Shown here: positions 8,827-18,562 of the stretch, in pieces
How positions within the stretch are numbered: the stretch's first letter is position 1
Layout of the letters: each line of letters starts with the position of its first letter
DNA from: Paenibacillus sp. sptzw28
GTDB taxonomy: Bacteria > Bacillota > Bacilli > Paenibacillales > Paenibacillaceae
Assembly (NCBI RefSeq): GCF_019550795.1
Contig: NZ_CP080545.1
Coordinates: forward strand, 3,444,001-3,508,000
Direction of reading: 5' to 3'
DNA length: 64,000 nt
Made by a program: the position numbers and the translations under genes
Notes under the pieces: generated by a model
What the model saw: only the letters and a program-made list of their open reading frames with translations
Told to the model about the DNA's origin: nothing
Databases searched by the model: none

Positions 8827-8855
8827 AATATAGTAGGTTGGGAGAATATTGTCAA
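8827..8855 (-). promoter_or_regulatory. SigA-type promoter of the MTHFR-like gene
   Basis: On the minus strand TTGACA (8850-8855), a 17-bp spacer and TATATT (8827-8832). This is nearly consensus and sits about 60 bp upstream of the chosen start codon. Confidence 0.75.
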
Positions 8856-8892
8856 TAGCCGGATAACTCTGCAGATACGGTCATTGTTAAAC

Positions 8893-9108
8893 TCAAGCGA
8901 GGTTAATCTCTACCGACCTCCGCAATATGGATATACTTTTCACCAGAAAGTCTTTATGCTGTTCTATTCCTCTTCTTTCACACCAATATACGGTTTCTCC
9001 GCTAGCGAGAGTAAACTTGTATACCTGTGAACTGAACGATTCGGGAACATTATCTATGCATGTTGCATGAAGGTTGAATATTTTTATGATCATTTGTATT
9101 AAATTCAA
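8893..9108 (-). pseudogene. Short ORF, possible 5' fragment of a phosphotransferase-type gene
   Basis: A 71-codon frame from TTG 9108, preceded by GGGGGG at six nt. Its first 40 residues, with SFSSQVYKFTLASGETVYW, resemble the ATP-binding start of aminoglycoside phosphotransferase-like kinases, where a Lys-containing strand should follow. Instead the frame continues CERRGIEQHKDF and stops, with no kinase catalytic loop. I read it as a truncated or decayed gene. A genuine short protein cannot be excluded. Confidence 0.35.
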
Positions 9109-9194
9109 ATTCTGCCCCCCGTAGACTGACCTTTTAACAGTTTAACTTAGGGCTTCGACTTATTGCACTTAAATAATTAAATCAGCACTCACTA

Positions 9195-9232
9195 ATATAA
9201 TTCTTTACTTATATAGCAGTGTGTGTTTTAAT
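9195..9232 (+). promoter_or_regulatory. Candidate ars promoter/operator
   Basis: An inverted repeat ATATAA-N8-TTATAT (9195-9214) overlaps a possible -35 (TTTACT, 9204-9209), followed at 17 bp by TTTAAT (9227-9232). ArsR-family repressors bind AT-rich dyads of this kind over their own promoter. The promoter elements are imperfect. Confidence 0.35.
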
Positions 9233-9298
9233 CATAATAGCCTAACGCTTTGATACTCATATAAAGGGGAACAATAACCGGAAAGAGGTGAATGTTGA

Positions 9299-9610
9299 AT
9301 GATATCCTTTGACGCCATGGCCGAAACCCTTAAGCTCCTTTCAGATAAAACGCGTTTAACGATCCTTGCCATGCTGAAAGAAAAAGAAATGTGCGTATGC
9401 GATATAGTTGAGATTTTACAAACGACACAGCCGAACGTAAGCCAGCATTTAAGGAAATTGAAAACGGGCGGCCTTGTGGGCGAAACACGCCGCAGTCAAT
9501 GGATTTATTATTCACTGAACATTGAAGATAAGCCTTATTTGCAAGGCATTTTGGATCAATTACCTTCTATGGACGAACAAATCAATGCAGTTAAAATGAG
9601 CTGCAATTAA
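9299..9610 (+). CDS. arsR: ArsR-family arsenite-responsive repressor
   Basis: A 103-residue winged-helix protein. The metalloid-sensing motif CVCDIVEIL places Cys32 and Cys34 at the start of the recognition helix region, as in classical ArsR; Cys102 near the C-terminus is a possible third ligand. The DNA-contacting helix is TTQPNVSQHLRKL. It is the first gene of the ars operon, with an AGAGGTG ribosome binding site eight nt before ATG, and ends 12 bp before arsB. By family behaviour it represses the operon until As(III) or Sb(III) binds. Confidence 0.93.
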   Translation: MISFDAMAETLKLLSDKTRLTILAMLKEKEMCVCDIVEILQTTQPNVSQHLRKLKTGGLVGETRRSQWIYYSLNIEDKPYLQGILDQLPSMDEQINAVKMSCN

Positions 9611-9622
9611 TCAGGAGGCTTT

Positions 9623-10915
9623 ATGCTGGCGGTCGCTTCACTTATTTTCTTAATCACATTAATCTTTGTCATTTGGCAGCCAAAAGGATTAAACATCGGT
9701 TGGTCCGCTTCGGGCGGAGCGGTACTTGCACTGCTTGCAGGCGTAGTCAGCTTCCACGATGTGTGGGACGTCACGCTTATCGTCTGGAATGCGACTCTTG
9801 CGTTCGTCGCCGTAATACTGATTTCACTTATTCTCGATGAAATCGGTTTTTTCGAATGGGCTGCGCTGCATATGGCGCGTATCGCACGAGGAAACGGAAA
9901 CCTGATGTTCGTCTATGTCATCCTCTTAGGCGCGGCGGTAGCCGCTTTCTTCGCCAACGACGGGGCTGCGCTTATTTTGACGCCTATCGTCCTAGCGATG
10001 GTGAGAGCATTAAAGTTTGATGAGCGAATGGTGCTGCCTTTCGTTATTGCCAGCGGATTTATTTCGGATACGGCCTCTCTTCCTCTTGTTGTTAGCAACT
10101 TAGTCAACATCGTTTCATCTGATTTCTTCAATATCGGATTCGTCGAGTATGCAAGCCGGATGGTTATACCCAATCTATTCTCCGTCGGGTCCAGTTTGCT
10201 GGTACTTTACCTCTTATTCGGACGCAGCATACCGAAGCAATATGATTTAACGCAATTGAAAACGCCGAATGAAGCGATTAAGGATCCATACCTGTTCAAG
10301 GTTTCCTGGATCATCCTTGCAGTGCTGCTGGCCGCATATTTGACAAGCGAGTACATCAGGGTTCCCGTATCCATCATTGCGGGAATCGCTGCAATCGCCT
10401 TTATTCTAATCGCCAGACGAAGCCCCGATATCAAGACCGGGAAGCTCATTAAAGAAGCGCCTTGGGCAGTTGTTGTTTTTTCCATCGGTATGTATGTCGT
10501 CGTCTACGGCTTGCGTAATGTCGGTCTGACCGATGAGCTCGGTAAAGTCTTTCACTGGGTTGGGGGTCAAGGATTGTTCGCAGCAACCATCGGAACAGGC
10601 TTTATCGCCGCGATCCTGTCCTCAATCATGAACAATATGCCTACTGTGATGATTGACGCACTCGCGATTCACGGAACCAACCCAACCGGCGCGCTCCGCG
10701 AAGCTTTCATTTATGCCAATGTCATCGGCTCCGATCTGGGACCCAAAATTACGCCGATCGGCTCTTTGGCCACTCTGCTCTGGCTGCACGTCCTCTCCCG
10801 CAAGGGAGTGAAGATTACATGGGGCGCTTATTTTAAAACCGGCATCGTGCTGACACTTCCTGTCCTCTTTATCACGCTGACCGGCCTATACTTATGGCTT
10901 AAAATCATTAATTAA
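9623..10915 (+). CDS. arsB: Arsenite efflux permease
   Basis: A 430-residue polytopic inner-membrane protein with about 12 hydrophobic segments. It carries the ArsB/NhaD superfamily signatures [15 protein letters not shown] in the first half and [11 protein letters not shown] followed by [19 protein letters not shown] in the second. Full length for ArsB (about 430). It exports As(OH)3/Sb(OH)3, driven by membrane potential, or by ATP where ArsA is present; no arsA is seen here. AGGAGG lies just upstream of the ATG. Confidence 0.93.
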   Translation: MLAVASLIFLITLIFVIWQPKGLNIGWSASGGAVLALLAGVVSFHDVWDVTLIVWNATLAFVAVILISLILDEIGFFEWAALHMARIARGNGNLMFVYVILLGAAVAAFFANDGAALILTPIVLAMVRALKFDERMVLPFVIASGFISDTASLPLVVSNLVNIVSSDFFNIGFVEYASRMVIPNLFSVGSSLLVLYLLFGRSIPKQYDLTQLKTPNEAIKDPYLFKVSWIILAVLLAAYLTSEYIRVPVSIIAGIAAIAFILIARRSPDIKTGKLIKEAPWAVVVFSIGMYVVVYGLRNVGLTDELGKVFHWVGGQGLFAATIGTGFIAAILSSIMNNMPTVMIDALAIHGTNPTGALREAFIYANVIGSDLGPKITPIGSLATLLWLHVLSRKGVKITWGAYFKTGIVLTLPVLFITLTGLYLWLKIIN

Positions 10916-10951
10916 AATAAAACAACTTGATTAAAAAGGAGATCGAAAAAT

Positions 10952-11374
10952 ATGGAAAAGAAACTCGTTTATTTCTTGTGTACCGGCAACTCCTGCCGCA
11001 GCCAAATTGCGGATGGCTTCCTGAACGCCATCGGAGGCGATACTTACGAGGTAAAAAGCGCGGGACTCGAAGCGCATGGGCTTAATCCGCGGGCCGTCCA
11101 GATTATGAAAGAAGCCGGCGTGGATATTTCGAACAATACATCGAATGTAATTGATCCCGAGATTCTAAACCGGGCAACTTATGTCATTACACTTTGCGGC
11201 CATGCCGACGAACACTGCCCTGTCATTTCGAACCCGGACGTTATCAAATGGCACTGGGGCTTCGAAGACCCGGCCAAAGCGACCGGTACGGAAGAAGAAA
11301 TCCTGACCCAGTTCCGTACCGTCCGTGACGCTATCAGGCAGCGGATCGAGTCGTTCGTCAAGGAGGGTAAATAA
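10952..11374 (+). CDS. arsC: Thioredoxin-coupled arsenate reductase
   Basis: A 140-residue low-molecular-weight-phosphatase-fold reductase. The P-loop is CTGNSCRS (Cys10, Cys15), and the redox relay cysteines Cys82 and Cys89 in [11 protein letters not shown] sit exactly where they do in Bacillus subtilis ArsC. It reduces As(V) to As(III) for export by ArsB, with thioredoxin regenerating the enzyme. Its stop codon directly abuts the start of the next gene, whose AAGGAGGG ribosome binding site lies inside arsC, indicating tight coupling. Confidence 0.95.
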   Translation: MEKKLVYFLCTGNSCRSQIADGFLNAIGGDTYEVKSAGLEAHGLNPRAVQIMKEAGVDISNNTSNVIDPEILNRATYVITLCGHADEHCPVISNPDVIKWHWGFEDPAKATGTEEEILTQFRTVRDAIRQRIESFVKEGK

Positions 11375-11857
11375 ATGGCTGCTGCCGTCAAACGCATGCA
11401 TGTAGCTGTTAATTGTTCGGATCTTGAGAAGTCCCTCTCATTCTACCGCAGCTTCTTTGGAGCTGAACCGGCAAAAGTCAAAGACAATTATGCGAAGTTC
11501 GAATTGGACAGTCCTGCCCTGCATTTCTCATTGAACGTACGGCCGTTCGAGAAAGACGGTGTTCTCAACCACCTTGGATTCCAAGTCGATAATACGGAAG
11601 ACGTTCTCGCCATGGGCGAGCGGCTGCGTCAGTCTGATCTGATCCTCATCGACGAAATGAATACGACCTGCTGTTATGCCGTACAAGACAAAGTATGGGT
11701 GTATGACCCGGACGGGAATGCGTGGGAAATCTTCTATACGAAAGAGGACTCCGAATTCGAATCCGCGGGCGACGCAAGGGATCTTTCTCTATGCTGCGCT
11801 CCTCCGTCTGCTCCGGTGCCTGTTCAGATCAAATCGTTTAAGCGGATGAAAATTTAA
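11375..11857 (+). CDS. arsI: ArsI/CadI-type VOC metalloenzyme, probable C-As lyase
   Basis: A 160-residue vicinal-oxygen-chelate protein. His9, His66 (LNHLGFQ) and Glu118 (WEIFY) are positioned as Fe(II) ligands. The vicinal pair Cys99-Cys100 (TTCCYAVQ) is the hallmark that binds trivalent organoarsenicals in ArsI, which cleaves the carbon-arsenic bond of methylarsenite and related aromatics. An extra LCC near residue 140 is present. The ars context supports arsenic rather than cadmium. Activity on methylarsenite is inferred from the family. Confidence 0.85.
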   Translation: MAAAVKRMHVAVNCSDLEKSLSFYRSFFGAEPAKVKDNYAKFELDSPALHFSLNVRPFEKDGVLNHLGFQVDNTEDVLAMGERLRQSDLILIDEMNTTCCYAVQDKVWVYDPDGNAWEIFYTKEDSEFESAGDARDLSLCCAPPSAPVPVQIKSFKRMKI

Positions 11858-11873
11858 CTTACAGGAGATACTT

Positions 11874-12308
11874 ATGACCAGAAATTATCAAGCGCTTGTC
11901 GGCGACCGAATCTATCTTGGCGGCGCTGCCGATGTGAAAGAAATGATTTCCGAAGCGGGCTGCGAGGTTATTATAGATTTGCGGGAAGAAGCTGAAGACT
12001 CCGGCAATTTAAGCGAACATGTAACGAGGATTCAAGTTCCGATCGGTGATCAATCGGATACTCCGCAAGCTGAGTTGATCGGTCAAGCAATCAAGCACGT
12101 TGTTGATGCTTACAATAACGGCCGGAGGGTCGGTTTTCATTGCGGCGGAGGCAAAGGCAGGACGGGCGCCGTAGCGATTGGGACATTAATTACACTCGGG
12201 TTAGCCGAATCCATAGAAGACGCCGAACGGCAGGCCAAGAGTACCCGTCCGGTTATCAATATAAGGCCGCCTCAGCGCGAGGCATTAGAGAATTTGTTCG
12301 AAAAATAA
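11874..12308 (+). CDS. Dual-specificity phosphatase-like protein in the ars operon
   Basis: A 144-residue protein with the Cys-phosphatase loop HCGGGKGRTG (nucleophile Cys90, Arg96) and an upstream Asp-containing segment (VPIGDQSD) that may hold the general acid. It belongs to the protein-tyrosine/dual-specificity phosphatase superfamily. It follows the arsI-like gene by 16 bp with its own AGGAGATA ribosome binding site and precedes the operon terminator, so it is co-transcribed with ars genes. A P-loop thiol could also act on arsenic oxyanions, but the substrate is unknown. Confidence 0.8.
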   Translation: MTRNYQALVGDRIYLGGAADVKEMISEAGCEVIIDLREEAEDSGNLSEHVTRIQVPIGDQSDTPQAELIGQAIKHVVDAYNNGRRVGFHCGGGKGRTGAVAIGTLITLGLAESIEDAERQAKSTRPVINIRPPQREALENLFEK

Positions 12309-12312
12309 TAGC

Positions 12313-12336
12313 GAAGCCGCCTGTCAAGGCGGCTTC
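12313..12336. terminator. Bidirectional terminator between ars operon and kinase gene
   Basis: GAAGCCGCCT / AGGCGGCTTC with a 4-nt loop. On the plus strand it is followed by TTCGATATT; on the minus strand by CGCTATTATTTTT, so it can end both convergent transcripts. Confidence 0.8.
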
Positions 12337-12363
12337 TTCGATATTGCTAATCCTCGGCAGGTG

Positions 12364-13773
12364 TTAAGCTTTCATAAGTGGAATATTCAAATATACGGAT
12401 GTGCCTTTACCTTCCATACTATCGAGGGTAATTGTGCTCTCATAAAGGGCTGTCAATTTTTGAGCGATGGACAATCCCAGCCCGTTCCCTCCCCTCTCCC
12501 TGCTTCGCGCTTTGTCCACCCTGTAAAACCGCTCAAACACAAAAGGAACATCCGATTCGGGTATACCTATACCGTAGTCCCTCACTCTTAGTTTCAACTC
12601 TCCATCTTCTATTCTGCCTGCAACCTCAATTCGTTTCAGATCTTCTGAATACTTGACCGCATTATCCAATAAAATAAGCATTATTTGCTCAAAATGATTC
12701 GGATTAAAGGATATATGAGCATCCATAATATCATTCAGATCCAGATCGAATTCATATTCCGGATAAACGGCCGACAAATGATGGATAGATTCGGTTACGA
12801 TCTCATATGGGCAAATGTCCTCCCGAATAATGGTTTGTTCTTCTCTTTCCGTCCGGCTTAGAAGGAGTAATTCCTCGACGAGCAGCTTCAATCGTCTGAT
12901 CTCCTGCTTGAAAATGGAAAGGGATTCATCCAATACAGCGGGGTCATGCTTGCCCCAACGATTCAGGACCGACAAATGCCCTTCAAGAATAGTCAGCGGC
13001 GTTCGCAATTCGTGCGATGCGTCCTCCACAAACTGTTTTTGCTGTCTAAACGACTGCTCCAATTGCTCCATCATTTCGTTAAAAATACGGGTAAGCTCGG
13101 ATATTTCATCGCCGTTATTGGAAACTGCGGCTCTTTCATGGATACCTTCGTTCTTGACCTTGATTATCGTATCCCGCAGGGATTGAACCGGCCGAAGCAT
13201 TTTTCGCGCGATCATCATCCCGCCCCAAGCGCTTAATAGAACGGCTCCTAATGCGGCGCATATCATCACAAGCAATATCAGATTGATCAAATTATCATTG
13301 GTCTCAAGATTTCTTACGACCTCGAGCGTACCTTTGAAGCCAGGGTTCATGATCGGCGATCTGACGGCAAGGTAAAGATCCCCATCATGACTAAACTGTT
13401 CTGTTTGAACCGTTTTCACTAGTCGGGGCTTCACCCACTGATCAGGAAAGGAGCCGGCAATGGACAGAATAGGGTCGCCATTTTGATTTAAAATGCGGAT
13501 AAATTGATCTCTTTCATTCAATTTTCCCAGAAATCCCCTGCTTGCAACGATCTCCGCTTCACTCATTTTCCTGTCATCCTGCAGGTAACTCAGAATTTGG
13601 TTGGCATTCTTCCCGACAGTGGTTATATCTTGTTTGAGAAGCCACTTCTCTATTACAACATATTGAAGACCGTTATAAGCAACAAACAGGAATAAAATGA
13701 ACGCGGAGGACCATAAGGTTAATTTCCATTTGATCGGCATAGATGACAGAGCTTCCATATAACGCTTTATCAT
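12364..13773 (-). CDS. Membrane sensor histidine kinase (HAMP type)
   Basis: A 469-residue kinase with a transmembrane helix near residues 15-37, an extracytoplasmic loop, a second helix near 170-195 and a HAMP linker. The phospho-acceptor box is DASHELRTPLTILEGHL, followed by an HATPase domain (LLDNAVKYS, VRDYGIGIPESD, GGNGLGLSIAQ). The architecture resembles ArlS/YkoH. It overlaps the upstream regulator gene by ATGA. As the last gene after an ABC/MacB-type export operon, it probably senses envelope stress or a peptide handled by that transporter; the ligand is unknown. Confidence 0.9.
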   Translation of the reverse strand: MIKRYMEALSSMPIKWKLTLWSSAFILFLFVAYNGLQYVVIEKWLLKQDITTVGKNANQILSYLQDDRKMSEAEIVASRGFLGKLNERDQFIRILNQNGDPILSIAGSFPDQWVKPRLVKTVQTEQFSHDGDLYLAVRSPIMNPGFKGTLEVVRNLETNDNLINLILLVMICAALGAVLLSAWGGMMIARKMLRPVQSLRDTIIKVKNEGIHERAAVSNNGDEISELTRIFNEMMEQLEQSFRQQKQFVEDASHELRTPLTILEGHLSVLNRWGKHDPAVLDESLSIFKQEIRRLKLLVEELLLLSRTEREEQTIIREDICPYEIVTESIHHLSAVYPEYEFDLDLNDIMDAHISFNPNHFEQIMLILLDNAVKYSEDLKRIEVAGRIEDGELKLRVRDYGIGIPESDVPFVFERFYRVDKARSRERGGNGLGLSIAQKLTALYESTITLDSMEGKGTSVYLNIPLMKA

Positions 13774-14435
13774 CGCATCACATATCCCGTGCCGCGTATT
13801 GTCCGAATATATTCATCCTCACCCTCTTGAAGCTTCGTTCGCAAATATCTTACATACACATCGACCACATTGGTTTCAACGACAGTGTTGTAGCCCCAAA
13901 CCTGATCCAAAATGATATCACGGGTCAGCACCCGATTGATATTGCGCATAAAGAATAACAACAAATCATACTCCCTTTTGGTTAAATCGATTGTCTCGCC
14001 ATTACAGCGAACGATCTGCGATACCTGGTCAACAACGATATCCTTGAATGTTAATATTTCTTTATCCTCTTGCTGCATGCTTCTGCGAAAAATGACCCGC
14101 AGACGCGCCAGCAGCTCTTCAACCGCAAACGGCTTGGGTATATAATCGTCCGCTCCGCTGTCCAAACCGGATACTTTATCAATGATGCTGTCGCGTGCGG
14201 TTAACATAATAATCGGCGTTGCTTTGACATTACGAATTCGGCGGCAAACCTCAATTCCGTTTAATCCCGGGAGCATGATATCGAGCAGAATAACATCCCA
14301 CTCCTTGCCCAGCGCCATCTCCAAGCCTTGCCTGCCGTCATGAGCCACAGCCACTTCCATACCTTCATGCTGTAGTTCCATTTCGATAAAACGGGACAAA
14401 TTCTTTTCGTCTTCAATTACCAAAACTTGCCGCAT
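13770..14435 (-). CDS. OmpR-family response regulator
   Basis: 221 residues: a receiver domain (VLVIEDEK, phospho-acceptor Asp52 in VILLDIMLPG, Lys in PKPFAVEELLARL) and a C-terminal winged helix (LTKREYDLLLFF, VVDVYVRYLRTKL, IRTIRGTGYVMR). The start at 14435 follows GGAAGGGG; the longer frame from 14537 is not supported. It partners the overlapping kinase gene. A 131-bp gap separates it from the permease gene, so it could be read through from the ABC operon or have its own promoter. Confidence 0.9.
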   Translation of the reverse strand: MRQVLVIEDEKNLSRFIEMELQHEGMEVAVAHDGRQGLEMALGKEWDVILLDIMLPGLNGIEVCRRIRNVKATPIIMLTARDSIIDKVSGLDSGADDYIPKPFAVEELLARLRVIFRRSMQQEDKEILTFKDIVVDQVSQIVRCNGETIDLTKREYDLLLFFMRNINRVLTRDIILDQVWGYNTVVETNVVDVYVRYLRTKLQEGEDEYIRTIRGTGYVMR

Positions 14436-14566
14436 GGCAGAATTCCCCTTCCGTTCAGAAGAAATATGAGTAACCAGTTCGATAGCGCCGGAAGGGGAGC
14501 GCCAATTTGACTCCCCCGTTCTCATAATGCTGGACACTACTTTTATATTATAACCTGTTCACACAG

Positions 14567-17236
14567 CTAGAAAGATAGATTTGTATTTCTTAACGCTTTG
14601 ACTACTCCCTGCCGGGCCATTCGTATAGCTCCCCACACCGCCGTCATTGTCGACAGGACAGCAAATATGATTAATGTCATTAAATATGACCAGGGAATTT
14701 GCAAATAGTCTGGAGGCGGGTCAAACACACCCGTGAGTACCTTTACAAACATTTGCGCTTCGCCAAAACCAAGTGCGCAGCCGAATATAGCCCCGAGAGA
14801 AAGAATCAAGATGCCTTCACTCCAAATGAAGGAGCCTAGCTGCTTCTTCTTGGCGCCAAGCGCCGTCAAGATCGAGTAGGTTCGTCTTCGTTCTGCCATT
14901 CCCAGCGCGAGAATGACTCCCGTTGACCAAGCAATCATCAGAAGGGCGAATCCAAGCTCCAATTTGGTAAGGCCGCTGACATTAACAGCCGTCAAGCTGG
15001 AGCTGATCGTATTCTGCACGGACCCGACATCGGTTACCTTTGCTCCCGGTAAATCTGATACTGCTTTAACCGCCTCACGGGCAAGATCGATCGGTGCCCC
15101 ATTTGCTTTCATCATGACAATTTCTTGAGCCGTGTTCCCCGTTTGTGCGGCAATATAAGAAGCATTGGCAACAAGAAATGAATCCTTCGGGGCGGTCGGA
15201 AATTCCTTGACCATTCCCACCAAATGAAAGGGGACTACATGATATTGATGGTCCTTGGCGGTTTGCAGACGAAGATGAATCGTATCTCCAGGCTGCAGCT
15301 GGTAATCGTCTATCGTTTCCTGAGAGACCAGCAAGCCGTCAGGCGTATTAGCCAGTGCCTTCAAAGTGGTTTTGGCACTGCCGCTGCCGAAGTAGGAATC
15401 GGATAAGGTGCTGACATCCGTAATACGATTCGGGTCAATACCGTACAAATCCTGCAGGTCACTGCCGACGTAGGCAAACCGGTGCTGCATCGTTTCAATG
15501 GCGGATACGCCTGAAAGCTTTTTCAATTGACCGACTTTATTCCCGGGAGGATACGCGGTTGAGCCCGTAATCATTACGTCCGAACCGTTCGTTAATTCCG
15601 CGTCCACTTGGGACTGCGAATTGTAGGTTGTATTGAAAACGGATGTCGAAACTGCAAATGAGAATGCCAGGACAACCAGCATGATCCCTTTGATTAAAGT
15701 GCCGCGCTGCCGGAAATAAGACTGCGAGACGACATGAGATAAATTTCCTGCAATCGGATGAAATAACACATTAAGAATGCCGCTCCCCCGTTCCAGCAAT
15801 AAGTTCCCTACCCGCATCAGGAGAAGTGTCCCTCCGAGCCACAAGCTGAGCGGCGCGATGAAGGCTTCGTAATTGACTGAGGTTTTCACCACCCCTTCAG
15901 GCGCCAATACGAGCTGATAACCGGTGCTGGACGCCCGCCAGAAGAAGATGACCGATAGAATGAGGAATAAATAGTCCAAATAAAGCCTACGCCATAACGG
16001 CTTGCGAATCCGTCCCACGCTTGTTTTCGATATCGAAACCGATACCGTTCTTGCATCGCGCCATGCCGGGAGCACTATCGAACATGCCGATACCAGCAAC
16101 CCGGCCGCCGCACCAATAAACGACCATTGAACCGTAGTCCGGTCCCAGCCCATATGAATTGACTTTAGAAATAAAGACATTGCAATGGCAAGAAGGATAC
16201 CTGCCGCAATACCGCCGATACCGATAACGACCGCTTCCATACTTTGAAGCGTGACGATTTGCTTCATGGATGCTCCGCGAATCCTGAGCAAAGCCTGTTC
16301 CTGCCGTCTTCGCTGCGATCCGGAAGCCGTAACGGCCAAAGTAAGAAAAATGGCGAGCAGCACGCCGGGTAATCCAAGAATAATGAATAAAACCCTGGTA
16401 TAAAGTGAATCCTCTCGCACCCCGTCCAAACGTGCGGCTAAATTGTCACCAACCACCGCGCTTCCTGCGACAGCTGCCTCGAAGTGATTTGCAAGCTTCT
16501 GCGCCTGGACAAAAGCCTCAGAAGGACTGGGCGATAACTGTTCGGCCAGCTTGACATGAATTTGCGTGCGAACCGTATCCGGCCTGACCTTCGCCTGCGG
16601 ATCGAACAGATGATGGTATACAGGGGCGGGAAGCAGGATAAGGTTGTCCGGCGGAGCTTGCGGGGATGTGCCCGCAGGTGCCCCGACCGCTTGAAAGAAG
16701 GAATCCGCCTGCGGAAGATCAACTACTCCGTCCACCTTGACCTGGACCGGCGGAAGGCCGATCCGACTGATGGTGACAATATCTCCTATAGAAACCTGCA
16801 AATTAGAGGCCGTCTGTTGAGCGATCAACACTCCGGCGGGCGGCCCCAGCAAGGAACGAACCTCTGCCGGAAACAAATGCCGATAGTCTGCCGGTAATCC
16901 GACAACTTTCCCCGGTCCGGTTGTTTGTGTTGTATTTCCGGTCTTGGCTGCAAACCCGGCTGCGTCCGCATATCCGACTTCTGCCGCGGCTTGGACTTTT
17001 CCCGCTTCGCTGATTGCATTGTTAATAGCCTTAATATCCGCTCCGGGCGTAAGCAGTACCTGCCAATCAACCGGAATGTTCCGGATGGTCTGCTTAGTCA
17101 TCGACGCATCGCTGGAGGCGATAAAGCCACCGAGTAATGTCAGGAGGGCGACAGTTATAGCCACGCCCGTCATTACACCGAACAGCCTGGACTTGCGGCG
17201 TTTGAGCAGCGCTTTTAACCACATTAATTGAATCAT
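14567..17236 (-). CDS. FtsX/MacB-type ABC permease
   Basis: About 889 residues with an N-terminal membrane helix, a large extracytoplasmic domain, a three-helix FtsX block (about residues 285-400), a second extracytoplasmic region and a C-terminal FtsX block with WSEGILILSLGAIFGCALG. This duplicated layout is typical of permeases that move lipoproteins or peptides, or act as mechanotransmitters, rather than importing solutes. The start at 17236 overlaps the ATPase stop by ATGA; the longer frame is rejected. It pairs with one or both ATPases upstream. Confidence 0.85.
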   Translation of the reverse strand: MIQLMWLKALLKRRKSRLFGVMTGVAITVALLTLLGGFIASSDASMTKQTIRNIPVDWQVLLTPGADIKAINNAISEAGKVQAAAEVGYADAAGFAAKTGNTTQTTGPGKVVGLPADYRHLFPAEVRSLLGPPAGVLIAQQTASNLQVSIGDIVTISRIGLPPVQVKVDGVVDLPQADSFFQAVGAPAGTSPQAPPDNLILLPAPVYHHLFDPQAKVRPDTVRTQIHVKLAEQLSPSPSEAFVQAQKLANHFEAAVAGSAVVGDNLAARLDGVREDSLYTRVLFIILGLPGVLLAIFLTLAVTASGSQRRRQEQALLRIRGASMKQIVTLQSMEAVVIGIGGIAAGILLAIAMSLFLKSIHMGWDRTTVQWSFIGAAAGLLVSACSIVLPAWRDARTVSVSISKTSVGRIRKPLWRRLYLDYLFLILSVIFFWRASSTGYQLVLAPEGVVKTSVNYEAFIAPLSLWLGGTLLLMRVGNLLLERGSGILNVLFHPIAGNLSHVVSQSYFRQRGTLIKGIMLVVLAFSFAVSTSVFNTTYNSQSQVDAELTNGSDVMITGSTAYPPGNKVGQLKKLSGVSAIETMQHRFAYVGSDLQDLYGIDPNRITDVSTLSDSYFGSGSAKTTLKALANTPDGLLVSQETIDDYQLQPGDTIHLRLQTAKDHQYHVVPFHLVGMVKEFPTAPKDSFLVANASYIAAQTGNTAQEIVMMKANGAPIDLAREAVKAVSDLPGAKVTDVGSVQNTISSSLTAVNVSGLTKLELGFALLMIAWSTGVILALGMAERRRTYSILTALGAKKKQLGSFIWSEGILILSLGAIFGCALGFGEAQMFVKVLTGVFDPPPDYLQIPWSYLMTLIIFAVLSTMTAVWGAIRMARQGVVKALRNTNLSF

Positions 17237-17907
17237 CGGGTTGGCACATCCAATCTTCCGTTTCTCATTGTCCAGACCGTGTCCATTCGCTCCGCTACCT
17301 TCAAATCGTGCGTGGCAACGAGCAGAGAACACTCGGACTGACCCAGCGCGGACAACAATACATCCAACATGGATTGCGCTGTCGCGTGATCCAGTTGGCC
17401 CGTCGGTTCGTCAGCGAGAATAAGCTTGGGCCTGCAAGCCAGCACCCGGGCAACGGCAGCGCGCTGGGCTTGACCGCCCGAACATTCCTCTGGAAGCTTA
17501 TCGGCAAGCATTTGCAAATCCAACTGTTCCAAGGCCTCTTCAGCCCGCTTCCTTGCCTCGGTGCGCCCCGTGTGATTTAACAAGAGCGGAAGCTCCACAT
17601 TCTCAATGACGGACAATGGCGCCAGTAAGCTCTGTGCTTGAAAGATGATTCCGACATGCTGAGGGCGCAAAGCATTGCGGTCTCCCATAGCAGGCCATGA
17701 GATCAAACCGGAAGTTGGTATTTCCAATCCGCCGATACATTGCAGCAGTGTTGATTTACCGCTGCCCGACGGCCCCATCAGGGCAATGCGGGCACGAGGT
17801 TTAATTTGACAGGATGCGGATTCAAGAGCTGTAACGGTTGTTTGCCCATTATGATACACGCAGCCGACTCCCACGGCGTCAACCAGTATTTCATTAATCT
17901 GTTCCAT
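17233..17907 (-). CDS. ABC transporter ATPase (LolD/MacB-type)
   Basis: 224 residues from ATG 17907, chosen for the ideal GGGAGGG ribosome binding site six nt upstream; the ATG overlaps the preceding ATPase gene by 14 bp. Walker A GPSGSGKS, signature ECSGGQAQR (Cys in place of the usual Leu/Ser), Walker B LILADEPTG, H-loop ATHD. This ATPase group powers FtsX-fold permeases such as the product of the next gene. Confidence 0.88.
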   Translation of the reverse strand: MEQINEILVDAVGVGCVYHNGQTTVTALESASCQIKPRARIALMGPSGSGKSTLLQCIGGLEIPTSGLISWPAMGDRNALRPQHVGIIFQAQSLLAPLSVIENVELPLLLNHTGRTEARKRAEEALEQLDLQMLADKLPEECSGGQAQRAAVARVLACRPKLILADEPTGQLDHATAQSMLDVLLSALGQSECSLLVATHDLKVAERMDTVWTMRNGRLDVPTR

Positions 17908-18562
17908 GCAGCACCCTCCCATCCTCCAAACGCACGATCCGGTCCGCGTTCCTCGCCACCTGCTCACTGTGCGTCACCATCACGATTGCAGTTCCTTGAT
18001 TACGCAGCTGATGGAACAAAGCAATAATATGTCGTTCTGTTTCCCCATCGACTTCGCCTGTCGGTTCATCGGCGAGCAATATATCCGGTTCTGCGGATAA
18101 GGCAACGGCCAGTCCAGCCCTAGCCGCCTCTCCGCCTGACAGCTCTGAGGCATAGGCATTCCTGCGCAAGCCTAAACCGACGCGACTTAGAAGTTCACCC
18201 ACCCGCTCTTTATTCCCCTTCCGGGCAAGCTCGATTTGCAGCAGCATGTTCTCCTCCACCGTCAGGTGAGAAAATAAATTGCCGGATTGAAGCATTATGC
18301 CCATATTATTGGCCCGGGCTGCCGAGCGTTCCGTTTCGGGCAGCCGGGTAATGTGCTGCTTCCTTAAGGTCACATGTCCGCCGTCCGGAATATCAAGTCC
18401 TGCGAGAATCGATATAAGCGAGGATTTACCGCTGCCCGAAGGACCCATTACGGCGACCCATTCACCTTGGCCGACTTCGATATTTACTCCCTTAAGAGCA
18501 AGCGTTTCCTCTTCCCCGGCATGGTAAAACCGGTATATTTCTTTCCCCTGCAGCACCGTCAT
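17894..18562 (-). CDS. ABC transporter ATPase (LolD/MacB-type), second copy
   Basis: About 222 residues. Walker A GPSGSGKS, signature ELSGGEAAR, Walker B ILLADEPTG, H-loop VTHSE. ATG 18562 overlaps the lipoprotein stop (ATGA) with GGTGG upstream; an in-frame start at 18601 lies inside the lipoprotein gene and is less likely. Two different ATPases serving one fused permease suggests a heterodimer, one per FtsX half; this is inference. Confidence 0.87.
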   Translation of the reverse strand: MTVLQGKEIYRFYHAGEEETLALKGVNIEVGQGEWVAVMGPSGSGKSSLISILAGLDIPDGGHVTLRKQHITRLPETERSAARANNMGIMLQSGNLFSHLTVEENMLLQIELARKGNKERVGELLSRVGLGLRRNAYASELSGGEAARAGLAVALSAEPDILLADEPTGEVDGETERHIIALFHQLRNQGTAIVMVTHSEQVARNADRIVRLEDGRVLHGTD

